Origin: a virus
Direction: 5' to 3' (one strand)
Length of the DNA: 27,212 nt
IMG/VR virus record: IMGVR_UViG_3300031772_000232
Coordinates: 1 to 27,212 of that record
Numbering within the stretch: position 1 is the stretch's first letter; each line of letters opens with the position of its first letter. This document shows positions 6,083 through 13,148 of the stretch, one piece after another. The notes under the pieces were generated by a model. It was not told the DNA's origin. It saw only the letters and a list, made by a program, of their open reading frames with translations, and did not search any database. The position numbers were made by a program, and so were the translations under genes.

Positions 6083-7441
6083 ATGAAGACAGTGATCACC
6101 ATCCTGGAAGAGCTAGAATCAACGGGCGGGAGCCTCGCCAAACGTGATATTCTCAATCGTCACCGTGATTTGAGCCTACTGAAGCGGGTCTTCGAGGCTG
6201 CCCAAGATCCCTACACGGTCTACTACATCAATAAATTTAAAATGCCCAAGCCGGCGGCTGACTCGGACTCCGAGGACGTCACCCTCGAGGTTTTCCTCGA
6301 TATCATCAATGAGAAGTTGGCCACCCGCGGGGTGACAGGCAACGCAGCCAAGGACCTGGTCACCCACATGTTCGCCAAGATGACCTCCCGCGAGCAGAAG
6401 TGGTGTGAACGGGTCCTCCTCCACAATCTTCGCTGCGGTGTCCAGGAGTCGACAGTCAACAAGGTTTGGCCCGGGACGCTGAAGAGCTTCGCGGTGGCGC
6501 TGGCAGCTACGCTGAAAAGCGAGTTCGTCAAGGGAACAGGCATCAAGATCCTCGATCCTGTTTCATACCCCGTTCGCGTGGAGCCCAAGCTTGACGGACT
6601 GCGATGCATCGCAGTGAAGAAAAACGGTGCAGTGACATTTTTCACCCGCAATGGAACCGTTTTGGAAACCCTACCCCAGATCAAGGCTGCATTGGAAGCT
6701 GCAGAATACGACGATGTCGTCTTGGACGGCGAGGCCATGGGTGAAGACTGGAACGAGTCCACCTCTGTGGTGATGTCGAAGAAGACCAAGAAAGATGACA
6801 GCAACATCTTCTACAACGTCTTCGACGCGATGGAACTTTCCGACTGGGTTGCTCAGAAGTGCGACAATCCGTACGTGAAACGCACTGACATTGTCCGTGA
6901 GGTCGTCATGAAGTGTGACGAGAAGTCTCCTGTTCGCCAGGTTCCACACATCATGGCAAAGAACGAGGGTGAACTCAAAGCATACTTTGCCAAGTGTATG
7001 GACGAGGGATATGAAGGCGTCATGTTGAAGACCCTCGACACGGGATACAAGTTCAAGCGCAGCGATCACATCCTGAAGCTGAAACCCTGTGTCACCTATG
7101 AGGGCGTCATCGTCGGTCACTATGAAGGTCGCCACGGGACCAAGCGCGAAGGCCTGTTCGGTGGGTTCAACGTGGTGTTGCCCAACGGTATCATCACCCG
7201 TCTGGGTGGTGGTTTCAATGACGCCGTCCGCGCCCAGATCCAGCTCGAGGATCCTGATACCTGGATCGGTAAGATTGTGGAGATGGAAGCGCAACCAGAT
7301 CCGCTCACCAGTGATGGCCTGACCAAGGACGGCAAGGCCCGCTTCCCGGTCTACATGCGTACCCGCGATGAGAGTGATGTGGATCCCAAGGTCATCGAGG
7401 CCTTCGTGGCCTACCTGGCAAAGGATCACAGTGATGAGTGA
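6083..7441 (+). CDS. ATP-dependent DNA ligase
   Basis: This enzyme seals nicks in duplex DNA through an enzyme-AMP intermediate, normally in replication and repair. The nucleotidyltransferase motifs are clear: motif I EPKLDGLR with the AMP-accepting Lys169, FTRNG, LDGEAMG (motif III), EGYEGVMLK (motif IV) and ILKLKP (motif V). The 160-residue N-terminal helical domain (ILNRHRDLSLLKRVFEAAQDPYTVYYINKF) resembles that of T4 gp30. A C-terminal OB-fold region follows (VIVGHYEGRHGTKREGLFGGFNVVLPNG). The length of 452 residues is close to T4 gp30 (487). All catalytic residues I looked for are present. The start follows the -10-only box at 6071. The end overlaps the next gene by 8 bases. Confidence 0.95.
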   Translation: MKTVITILEELESTGGSLAKRDILNRHRDLSLLKRVFEAAQDPYTVYYINKFKMPKPAADSDSEDVTLEVFLDIINEKLATRGVTGNAAKDLVTHMFAKMTSREQKWCERVLLHNLRCGVQESTVNKVWPGTLKSFAVALAATLKSEFVKGTGIKILDPVSYPVRVEPKLDGLRCIAVKKNGAVTFFTRNGTVLETLPQIKAALEAAEYDDVVLDGEAMGEDWNESTSVVMSKKTKKDDSNIFYNVFDAMELSDWVAQKCDNPYVKRTDIVREVVMKCDEKSPVRQVPHIMAKNEGELKAYFAKCMDEGYEGVMLKTLDTGYKFKRSDHILKLKPCVTYEGVIVGHYEGRHGTKREGLFGGFNVVLPNGIITRLGGGFNDAVRAQIQLEDPDTWIGKIVEMEAQPDPLTSDGLTKDGKARFPVYMRTRDESDVDPKVIEAFVAYLAKDHSDE

Positions 7442-7679
7442 CATTCACTTTGATGTGCCCTTCACACGCTACAAGCACGTGGAATTCGAGTTCACCAAGG
7501 ACAACCCAAAGGATTTCTCGGTCAGGTTGAACCTGACCACCAAAGGCGACCACACTGGCTTGAGATTTTACGTTGAGCTGGGACGTCTCTTTTTCGGTGC
7601 CACGTTCTACGATGACCGTCACTGGGATTGGAACAACGACACCTACGAAAACTACGAAAAGAAAGGTGAAGACCAATGA
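7434..7679 (+). CDS. Hypothetical protein, 81 aa
   Basis: ATG 7434 overlaps the ligase stop and is preferred over an upstream start buried in the ligase gene. The protein looks all-beta (KHVEFEFTKDNPKDFSVRLNL, LRFYVELGRLFFGATFYDD) and ends in a Trp/Tyr-rich acidic tail (HWDWNNDTYENYEKK). No family is recognised. Coupling to the ligase and to the next gene (ATGA overlap) suggests one operon from 6083 to about 7960. Confidence 0.65.
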   Translation: MSDIHFDVPFTRYKHVEFEFTKDNPKDFSVRLNLTTKGDHTGLRFYVELGRLFFGATFYDDRHWDWNNDTYENYEKKGEDQ

Positions 7680-7960
7680 AGGACATGATCGGTAGAGACA
7701 TCAAGGTCGGCGACAAGATCGCCTATGCATCGAAACCATACTGCGGCGTGAGATTGACGATCGGCACCGTCATCGCTGTCGATGAGAACAGCATCAAAGT
7801 TGAACGAATCCACGCAGGAGGATGGAACGGCGTCAAAGACAACCTTCAGGTCAAGCGGACGTGGAACGTTGAGACGACTAAATTTGTCGACACAATTGTC
7901 AAGCCACGGACGACCACGGTTTGTATGTCCGGACGGTGTTGCATCGTCAATGACTCCTGA
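7676..7960 (+). CDS. Hypothetical protein with SH3-like fold, 94 aa
   Basis: The sequence GRDIKVGDKIAYASK...LTIGTVIAVDENSIKVERI has the alternating strands and Gly turns of a small SH3/KOW-like barrel. A Cys-rich end follows (VCMSGRCCIVNDS). The start codon overlaps the previous stop (ATGA). Function is unknown; similar short barrels are common as uncharacterised phage proteins. Confidence 0.65.
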   Translation: MKDMIGRDIKVGDKIAYASKPYCGVRLTIGTVIAVDENSIKVERIHAGGWNGVKDNLQVKRTWNVETTKFVDTIVKPRTTTVCMSGRCCIVNDS

Positions 7961-8001
7961 GATAATTTCGCCCGGTCTCTATTTAGAGATCAGAGACGAA
8001 A

Positions 8002-8106
8002 ATGTATATTTGGGGATTCTGTGTCTGTGCAGTGTTGATCATCGGCTTTGTGATAGCATGTGTTGTCGCTAACATATTTGAAGACTTAACACATGGCTTA
8101 TCGTAA
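8002..8106 (+). CDS. Small single-pass membrane peptide, 34 aa
   Basis: ATG 8002 has GAGACGA just upstream. The product is almost entirely one membrane segment (YIWGFCVCAVLIIGFVIACVVANIF) with a short DLTHGLS tail. The last 14 bases overlap the next gene's start. It is too short for most gene callers, but the ribosome site, hydrophobic pattern and overlap support it. Confidence 0.5.
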   Translation: MYIWGFCVCAVLIIGFVIACVVANIFEDLTHGLS

Positions 8107-8356
8107 GAATCACGCTTGTCCGACGTTGCCGGAAGAGATGCTTCCCGGCACGCTGGCATACGTTAAACGCCGTGTGCGGCCGCATGCTGACAATGGTGGA
8201 ATTGTCAGGCATACGTTTGTCATTGTCCTCTGTCGGGCCTGGGAACCGCCAGAACAGATGACGTCGTCACTTTCGTACGGATGTTTTTTGGGTGAACCTC
8301 ACAATCGATTCGACATTCTGGCGCACGTTGATCTTGTGTTGGCAGCCTCATCGTAG
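8093..8356 (+). CDS. Hypothetical protein, 87 aa
   Basis: A soluble protein with a basic N-terminal half (RKNHACPTLPEE, YVKRRVRPHADNGG) and a strand-rich middle (RHTFVIVLCRAWEPP). It has three Cys residues and no known motif. It ends 18 bases before the secreted FGE-like gene. Confidence 0.6.
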   Translation: MAYRKNHACPTLPEEMLPGTLAYVKRRVRPHADNGGIVRHTFVIVLCRAWEPPEQMTSSLSYGCFLGEPHNRFDILAHVDLVLAASS

Positions 8357-8374
8357 AGTAGTACGATCAGCGTC

Positions 8375-9244
8375 ATGAAGAAGACGATGTTCATGATTGC
8401 ACTGGCAATCACAACTGTTGCAATGGCGCCGACGCCTGTTCACACGTGGAGACTCATCGACGGCAAGGCCTGGCAACGCATGTCTCCTGCTGTCGCCCAG
8501 ACAGTGCAGCCTGAATCAGAACATTGTTCTGTTGGAATGCTTCTCGTGACTGGCATGATGAAACAAGACAGAGGGAAACACCCGTGGATGTCAGACTCTG
8601 TGGAAGAACTACAGAAGACCACCTGCACCAAGTGGATCAATCGCAATTATCCTGAGCGCTGTGCAGAGTTTGACCGGGAGGCCTGGCTGCGACTGTCGCG
8701 TGATTTGAAGACGCGGACCATGAATTTCTGTGTTGACAAGTACGAGTATCCGAACGTAGCTGGACAAAATCCAGCCGTGTCGGTGACATGGGATAATTCG
8801 CAGGCTCTGTGTGCCAAAGAAGAGAAGCGCCTGTGTACTGAAGATGAATGGACGTTTGCCTGCGAAGGGCCCGAGGCGAGACCGTATCCGTACGGATATT
8901 CCCGCGATGACAAAGCGTGCAACATTGACAAGCAATGGATCATGTTCAGGCCTGAGCAGCTATCGTCAAATGACACAAGCAAAGTCACCGCTGAACTCGA
9001 GCGCCTGTGGCAAGGCGAACCTTCTGGCTCGCGTGAAGGCTGTGTTTCTGTCTTTGGTGTCCACGATATGACAGGCAACATCGATGAGTGGACAGTGTCA
9101 ACCCAAACAGGAGGAAACAAGACGATTCTCAAGGGCGGCTACTGGTCGCGGGTTCGAACACGCTGTCGCCCGAGCACACGAAATCACAATGAAATGCACC
9201 AATTTTATCAACAAGGATTTCGTTGCTGTCAGGATTCCAGGTGA
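8375..9244 (+). CDS. Secreted formylglycine-generating-enzyme (FGE-sulfatase) domain protein
   Basis: An N-terminal signal peptide (MKKTMFMIALAITTVAMA, cleavage near residue 18-24) targets export. From about residue 105 the FGE/SUMF1 fold is clear: FCVDKYEYPN, AVSVTWDNSQALCAKEEKRLCTEDEW, a PYPYGYSRDDKACNID segment, GVHDMTGNIDEWT, and the closing ILKGGYWSRVRTRCRPSTR...QGFRCC. True FGEs oxidise a sulfatase Cys to formylglycine. Many bacterial relatives lack that activity and act as binding or scaffold domains, and I cannot confirm the catalytic Cys pair here. The wording of RLCTEDEWTFACEG and CNIDK is typical of Myxococcota secreted proteins. A phage copy is unusual and could alter the host envelope or be virion-associated. 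TACGAT ends 7 bases before the ATG. Confidence 0.85.
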   Translation: MKKTMFMIALAITTVAMAPTPVHTWRLIDGKAWQRMSPAVAQTVQPESEHCSVGMLLVTGMMKQDRGKHPWMSDSVEELQKTTCTKWINRNYPERCAEFDREAWLRLSRDLKTRTMNFCVDKYEYPNVAGQNPAVSVTWDNSQALCAKEEKRLCTEDEWTFACEGPEARPYPYGYSRDDKACNIDKQWIMFRPEQLSSNDTSKVTAELERLWQGEPSGSREGCVSVFGVHDMTGNIDEWTVSTQTGGNKTILKGGYWSRVRTRCRPSTRNHNEMHQFYQQGFRCCQDSR

Positions 9245-9440
9245 CATTGCACTTTCACAATTATACCCGAGGTGTAATTTTCATGACGGTGTAATCACTC
9301 ACGGGCCTCACGGTGAATGGGTACAGAGGTTACCTTATCCTGGTCACAAAAGACTTTCTGTGAGGCCCGTGAGGGCACAAAATTGGCTTGAGAACCCTGT
9401 CAGAGGCTGGGTTGTCGATCGCTGTGGGTTGACAGTGTAA
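9189..9440 (+). CDS. Hypothetical protein, 83 aa
   Basis: The frame starts at ATG 9189, 56 bases inside the FGE-like gene; no later in-frame start exists. The protein is basic, with His and Pro (YPRCNFHDGVITHGPHGEWVQRLPYPGHKRLSVRPVRAQNW). The overlap is longer than usual here, so the call is less sure than its neighbours. Confidence 0.5.
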   Translation: MKCTNFINKDFVAVRIPGDIALSQLYPRCNFHDGVITHGPHGEWVQRLPYPGHKRLSVRPVRAQNWLENPVRGWVVDRCGLTV

Positions 9441-9458
9441 AGACTGCCGGGCCTGTGA

Positions 9459-9470
9459 TATGATTGAACT
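9459..9470 (+). promoter_or_regulatory. -10-only promoter for a leaderless transcript
   Basis: TATGAT (9459-9464), with an upstream TGA in extended -10 position, ends exactly 6 bases before ATG 9471. The block GTGATATGATTGAAC is repeated ahead of the GNAT-like gene at 19329-19343. A TTGACA at 9429-9434 is 24 bases upstream, too far for a normal -35. Confidence 0.65.
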
Positions 9471-9671
9471 ATGAAATGGAACCTTGTCAAGGTGGGGACA
9501 GAAGTCACTTGGGAAACGGGTGACATCCGCGGGAAAATCGTGGAAGCGTTTCCCAAGGAACGCAATTGCACTGTGGAACTCACCCACGATTACCGATCTC
9601 CGTGTGGTCATGTACACCCGCGGGGGCAGCAGCTGTTGATTCCCGCGATGATTCTTCGTTTGACCAACTGA
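9471..9671 (+). CDS. Hypothetical SH3-like protein, 66 aa
   Basis: A short protein with a likely small beta barrel (VKVGTEVTWETGDIRGKIVEAFPKERNCTVEL), then CGHVHPRGQQLLIPAMILRLTN. The VxVGxxV...GxIxEA pattern resembles the KOW/SH3-like proteins at 7676 and 4215. Function unknown. It is expressed from its own -10-only box. Confidence 0.65.
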   Translation: MKWNLVKVGTEVTWETGDIRGKIVEAFPKERNCTVELTHDYRSPCGHVHPRGQQLLIPAMILRLTN

Positions 9672-9698
9672 TCGGTGCAAAGTCACCCCCAACTGAGG

Positions 9699-9710
9699 TA
9701 GAGTTAAATC
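9699..9710 (+). promoter_or_regulatory. -10-only promoter for leaderless VWA-protein mRNA
   Basis: TAGAGT (9699-9704) ends exactly 6 bases before ATG 9711, with the same GAGG-TAGARTTA block as the ligase promoter. No ribosome site is present. Confidence 0.65.
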
Positions 9711-11114
9711 ATGGCCCACTGGAAAACCTGCGAATCGACGTTCAACATGGAACGTCACCTCATCGTCTTCCTGACGGAGAACGCGTTTTACGCGACGATT
9801 TCACGGCACCTGCGCAAGGTTCCCACCATCGACATGCCCACTGCCGGGGTCACCTATGATCCTGTGAACGATGAACTGTGTCTCTACTACAATCCCTTCT
9901 TCTTCGGCGGCGGTGAGTACGCCGAGCCTGGGACAGGGAAGAGCATCACGTGTGAGGGGCTCTCCAATTGGGAAATTCGCGGCGTCCTACAGCACGAGTT
10001 CGACCACATCACCTTCGGTCACATCAGTGCCCGCCGGCGGACGCCTCACAAGATGTGGAACATCGCTACCGATCTGGCGATCAATTCTCTGATCGTCGGC
10101 CATGGAGGTTCACGGAAGGAAGACGATCGCCTCGATGCCCGCCCACTGCCGAAGTGTGCACTGATCCCGGGTCAGCGACCGTGGGTCGATCCTGCGGAGA
10201 TGGCCAAGATGACGCCCGAGCGCCAGGCTGCAGTCACCGAACTTTCTGACATCATCGAGAAATTTCCGAAGGACCAGCCGTCCGAGTTCTACTTCAACAA
10301 GCTGCAGGAGATCGCGCAGCAAAAGAAGAACCAGAAGGGACAGAAGGGTGATGGAGAAGGCGAGCCTGGCGATGAGTTTGGCGATCTTGTCGGTGGCATG
10401 GACGACCACGATGGTTGGGACAACATCCCCGAAGAGATGCGCGAATATGTCGAAGGCAAGATCAAGGCCCTCGTCGAAAAGGCCGTCGAGGCCGCAGACA
10501 AGAATTCTGACGGATGGGGCAACATCCCAGCACACATCCAGGCCGAGATCCGAAAGAGCATCTCCAACGTCGTCAACTGGCGTGCGGTGCTCCGGCAGTT
10601 CGTCGGGTCACTGACACGGGGCGAGCGAACCAGCAGCATCAAGCGCATCAACCGGCGCTACCCGTACATTCACCCGGGCGTCAAGCGCGGGTACACGGCG
10701 CGGCTCTGCATCGCCATCGACCAGTCGGGTTCGGTGGATGACGGGCAGCTGGAATCTTTCTTCTCTGAGCTGGGCTCACTGACGAAGCGGGTCAGCGTCG
10801 ACATCCTGCCTTTCGACTGCGGTGCCGACGAGAAAGACATCTTCGAGTGGCGCAAAGGGGCCAAACCCGCAGTGAAACGTACTCGCGGGGGTGGCACCAA
10901 TTTCAACGCTCCTACTAACATCATCAATGACCCCAAGAACCGCGGGCGCTGGGATGGTTACCTCATCATGACCGACGGTGAGTGCTACGCTCCCGGTGGC
11001 TCGCGGGTGAAGCGTGGCTGGGTCCTGAGCAAGGGTCACAAGCTGCTCTTCGAGACCAACGAGATCCAGGTCTTCCTGGATGACGCCAAGCCGATGACGG
11101 GTGCCTGGCGATGA
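9711..11114 (+). CDS. Zincin-like metallopeptidase plus VWA-like protein (DUF2201 type)
   Basis: The N-terminal half carries a zincin motif HEFDH (residues 95-99) followed by ITFGHIS. A charged linker (~205-235, KKNQKGQKGDGEGEPGDEFGD) leads to a helical region and then a C-terminal VWA-like domain. In the VWA domain DQSGSV (337-342) fits the metal-binding DxSxS, and RGGGTNFNAP and IMTDGE are the other characteristic segments. The order metallopeptidase then VWA matches the DUF2201 family. In bacteria these often sit beside a MoxR-type AAA ATPase, which is absent here. Expression is from the -10-only box at 9699. The protein may be a metal-dependent protease or chaperone-like adaptor; substrate unknown. 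It overlaps the next gene by 4 bases. Confidence 0.88.
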   Translation: MAHWKTCESTFNMERHLIVFLTENAFYATISRHLRKVPTIDMPTAGVTYDPVNDELCLYYNPFFFGGGEYAEPGTGKSITCEGLSNWEIRGVLQHEFDHITFGHISARRRTPHKMWNIATDLAINSLIVGHGGSRKEDDRLDARPLPKCALIPGQRPWVDPAEMAKMTPERQAAVTELSDIIEKFPKDQPSEFYFNKLQEIAQQKKNQKGQKGDGEGEPGDEFGDLVGGMDDHDGWDNIPEEMREYVEGKIKALVEKAVEAADKNSDGWGNIPAHIQAEIRKSISNVVNWRAVLRQFVGSLTRGERTSSIKRINRRYPYIHPGVKRGYTARLCIAIDQSGSVDDGQLESFFSELGSLTKRVSVDILPFDCGADEKDIFEWRKGAKPAVKRTRGGGTNFNAPTNIINDPKNRGRWDGYLIMTDGECYAPGGSRVKRGWVLSKGHKLLFETNEIQVFLDDAKPMTGAWR

Positions 11115-11356
11115 AAAGGGCGGACGTCATTCCCGGGGCTGTGATGATCGTCAAGAAAGGTCACAGCCTCGAATTGGATGCACACATGTGTCTTTCTGGG
11201 CATGCCAAAGAAATGTTGAGTGGGGGTCAACTCGTGGTGGTGACCAAACCGCGAAAGAACGAACATCACATCAACCTGGTTCGCGTTAGGGTCAATACTC
11301 AAGATGAATTCGAGTGTTTCTACTGCGACGTTCTCAAACACTGTGAGGTCGTGTGA
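11111..11356 (+). CDS. Hypothetical protein, 81 aa
   Basis: Coupled to the VWA gene by an ATGA overlap. It has a basic start, then strands (GAVMIVKKGHSLELD, GGQLVVVTKPRKNEHHINLVRVRV) and an acidic end with two Cys (ECFYCDVLKHC). It may be another small barrel. The family is unknown. Confidence 0.6.
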   Translation: MKRADVIPGAVMIVKKGHSLELDAHMCLSGHAKEMLSGGQLVVVTKPRKNEHHINLVRVRVNTQDEFECFYCDVLKHCEVV

Positions 11357-11619
11357 TGCACATCCTATTGTTCCTAGTCCTGATCGGTCTCGCGGTGTTG
11401 TTCCCCCGCGGGATGAAATACATGATCGCGGCACCGGTCATCGGCTTCTGTTTGGGCGGTTTTGCCTGGGGAATCATTTCTCTCATCTGGAGCCCGCTGG
11501 TGTCGCCTGAGGGTTTTGGTGGATTTTTGCTGGGAGGAATCTTGGCGACTGAGGCGTTGTTTTTGTTCATCAGCGACAAATTACAAAGTGAAAGAAAGGT
11601 CATATCAAGTGATTTCTAA
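11356..11619 (+). CDS. Small membrane protein, three segments, 87 aa
   Basis: ATG 11356 overlaps the preceding TGA. Three hydrophobic segments are visible: residues 1-17 (HILLFLVLIGLAVLFP), 21-45 (KYMIAAPVIGFCLGGFAWGIISLIW) and 53-72 (GFGGFLLGGILATEALFLFI), then a charged tail. Function unknown. It is the first of three consecutive membrane genes. Confidence 0.65.
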   Translation: MHILLFLVLIGLAVLFPRGMKYMIAAPVIGFCLGGFAWGIISLIWSPLVSPEGFGGFLLGGILATEALFLFISDKLQSERKVISSDF

Positions 11620-11842
11620 ATTGATAACGAGTCTTGTGTTGGCACTGACTACAATCCTATTGACGGTAATTGGAGTCCTGGTGGGTACGGTATTTCTCTA
11701 TGCAGGTTGGAACTGGGGGTTGGTCCCAGCCGTTGGTGCGCATACTGTGACTCTGCCCGTGGCCTTCTGGTTGTCGCTCTGTTTTGCTATGATAGGATCA
11801 CTCCTGAAGGGTGGTTCTGCTTCGATGAAGAAAAACGATTGA
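11609..11842 (+). CDS. Small membrane protein, two segments, 77 aa
   Basis: GTG 11609 is chosen because an AAAGG ribosome site lies about 9 bases upstream and it overlaps the previous gene by 11 bases. Two membrane segments are visible (LITSLVLALTTILLTVIGVLV and TVTLPVAFWLSLCFAMIGSLL), ending in SMKKND. Function unknown. Confidence 0.6.
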   Translation: MISKLITSLVLALTTILLTVIGVLVGTVFLYAGWNWGLVPAVGAHTVTLPVAFWLSLCFAMIGSLLKGGSASMKKND

Positions 11843-11843
11843 C

Positions 11844-12059
11844 ATGAAAAAATTCATCAAGCTAGCCATGAACCTGGCTCCCATTGCATGGGGCTGTCTG
11901 GCCGTGTTTTGCCTGTTGGGTGCCGCAATGGGAAAGCCTCAGGCACCAATTGTCACAAGTGTCATGGTAGTGATGTGGGCACTGATGAAAATCCTCCATG
12001 AGGCCTTTGCAGGTGCAATGGTACTTTTTGCCGGCGACAAAGACAACGATAAGTTGTGA
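11844..12059 (+). CDS. Small membrane protein, two segments, 71 aa
   Basis: It starts one base after the previous stop. A positively charged start (MKKFIK) precedes hydrophobic stretches LAPIAWGCLAVFCLLGAAMG and IVTSVMVVMWALMKILHEAFAGAMVLF, with a charged DKDNDKL end. Together with its two neighbours it makes a membrane-protein cassette whose role I cannot name. Confidence 0.65.
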   Translation: MKKFIKLAMNLAPIAWGCLAVFCLLGAAMGKPQAPIVTSVMVVMWALMKILHEAFAGAMVLFAGDKDNDKL

Positions 12060-12065
12060 CCGACC

Positions 12066-12077
12066 TACGTAGTCTTA
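12066..12077 (+). promoter_or_regulatory. Possible -10-only promoter (TACGTA)
   Basis: TACGTA (12066-12071) ends 6 bases before GTG 12078. It matches the spacing seen elsewhere but departs from TANNNT at the last base, so it is weaker evidence. Confidence 0.35.
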
Positions 12078-12359
12078 GTGAAGATACGCGCTGGTGACTT
12101 GGTCAAAGCTGCTAGCATCGTTGGTTACACAGTCGACTTGTCATCGTCACCGAATGTCTTGTTGGGAACCGGTGTCATCACTGGACGCTTGGGGGCCCGT
12201 GATTGTGGGCTAGCCCTAGCACTTGATCGTTCAGACGGCAGGTGTGTCTACGTCATAGGGTCCAACGGGTGTGGTTGGACCTTTGGTGCATTTCTAGACA
12301 AGGTTTTATTTAAGGCACCTGACACGGTGTACCATGATCCACATGAAGACACCCATTGA
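12078..12359 (+). CDS. Hypothetical protein, 93 aa
   Basis: GTG start without a ribosome site, six bases after a TACGTA box. The protein looks beta-rich (GDLVKAASIVGYTVDLSS, VLLGTGVITGRLGARDCGLALALDRSDGRCVYVIG), a layout again like a small SH3-type barrel. A Trp/Cys-containing GCGWTFGAF segment follows. Function unknown. Confidence 0.6.
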   Translation: MKIRAGDLVKAASIVGYTVDLSSSPNVLLGTGVITGRLGARDCGLALALDRSDGRCVYVIGSNGCGWTFGAFLDKVLFKAPDTVYHDPHEDTH

Positions 12360-12582
12360 AAAAGGTGAACGTGTGGTGGTCGGTGGATTTCGAAATCACA
12401 TGTCGCGTGTGACAGACGTGGTTTGGATCCCTCACGAGGCACGGTGGATGATCACCCTTGATTGGGGTGTTTTTGGTACCAGTCGCATCTACCACCATGA
12501 TGAAGGAAAAATCTGGTACCGATACTCGAGCTGCAATTTATCGGTGTCGCTCGGGCCATATGTATTGTCGAGGCACACATGA
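12343..12582 (+). CDS. Hypothetical SH3-like protein, 79 aa
   Basis: ATG 12343 is preferred to ATG 12334 because TACCAT (12330-12335) ends 7 bases before it. The start PIEKGERVVVGGFRNHMSRVTDVVW...WMITLDWGVFGTSRIYHHDEG fits a small barrel binding protein. It overlaps both neighbours. Function unknown. Confidence 0.6.
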   Translation: MKTPIEKGERVVVGGFRNHMSRVTDVVWIPHEARWMITLDWGVFGTSRIYHHDEGKIWYRYSSCNLSVSLGPYVLSRHT

Positions 12583-12926
12583 TCATCAATTGGAATTTGG
12601 ACGGCGCCCTGGATGCCTACATCGCTGACAGCGTAGAAAATGACGGGCTGAGTATCAACTGGCCTGACGGAGATTTTACCGTTGAAGTCTATGACAATTA
12701 TCAGCCTATGTTCACGTCAGCGACCTGGTCAGTAACTGTCAAGATCAATGGTAAGATCGTCACCTCGAGTTTGCCGGTCGACAAACCTCACAGTATCAAT
12801 TTTATCAATCGATGGGGTAGACAGGTAATCCGTGATCACAAAAAATGGATGAAGTCCATCGGCGTCAACATAGAGGCCGAATACCGGCGCCTGGGCGGCG
12901 ATCCCGAGGACCTCAATGAGTACTGA
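12579..12926 (+). CDS. Hypothetical protein, 115 aa
   Basis: Joined to the previous gene by an ATGA overlap. The N-terminal half is beta-rich with many aromatics (FTVEVYDNYQPMFTSATWSVTVKING). The C-terminal half is helical and basic (FINRWGRQVIRDHKKWMKSIGVNIEAEYRRLGG). No known motif. Confidence 0.65.
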   Translation: MIINWNLDGALDAYIADSVENDGLSINWPDGDFTVEVYDNYQPMFTSATWSVTVKINGKIVTSSLPVDKPHSINFINRWGRQVIRDHKKWMKSIGVNIEAEYRRLGGDPEDLNEY

Positions 12927-13140
12927 CAACTACGTGCACTGGTCAACACATGCCTTGTTCGGGTACCTGGTCATGACGGAGGCCTTGTTGTCAGGGACCG
13001 TGACTGAGTCGCGGCGCGCCGATTACTTTGCCCGAATTGAAGCGGTCAACTGTGAACTAGCAGCCCGTGCAGGGGCCTTCGCGAGCCGGAGTTTGGCATT
13101 TCCATCGGAAACTCTGGCGTCTGGGAGCTCTGGGACATAG
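12916..13140 (+). CDS. Hypothetical protein, 74 aa
   Basis: Overlaps the previous gene by 11 bases. A helical region (HWSTHALFGYLVMTEALLSGTV, SRRADYFARIEAVNCELAARAGAF) ends in a Ser/Ala-rich tail. No signal peptide and no known family. Confidence 0.55.
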   Translation: MSTDNYVHWSTHALFGYLVMTEALLSGTVTESRRADYFARIEAVNCELAARAGAFASRSLAFPSETLASGSSGT

Positions 13141-13148
13141 TTAAGACT

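Noticed and set aside
6671-7444. A 257-codon open frame on the - strand across the DNA ligase gene
   Set aside because: It is the antisense shadow of a clear ligase gene, has no ribosome site and no protein-like composition. No - strand frame in the window looked convincing.
9429-9464. TTGACA (9429) as the -35 partner of TATGAT (9459)
   Set aside because: The spacer would be 24 bases against an optimum of about 17, and TTGACA lies in the coding end of the preceding gene.
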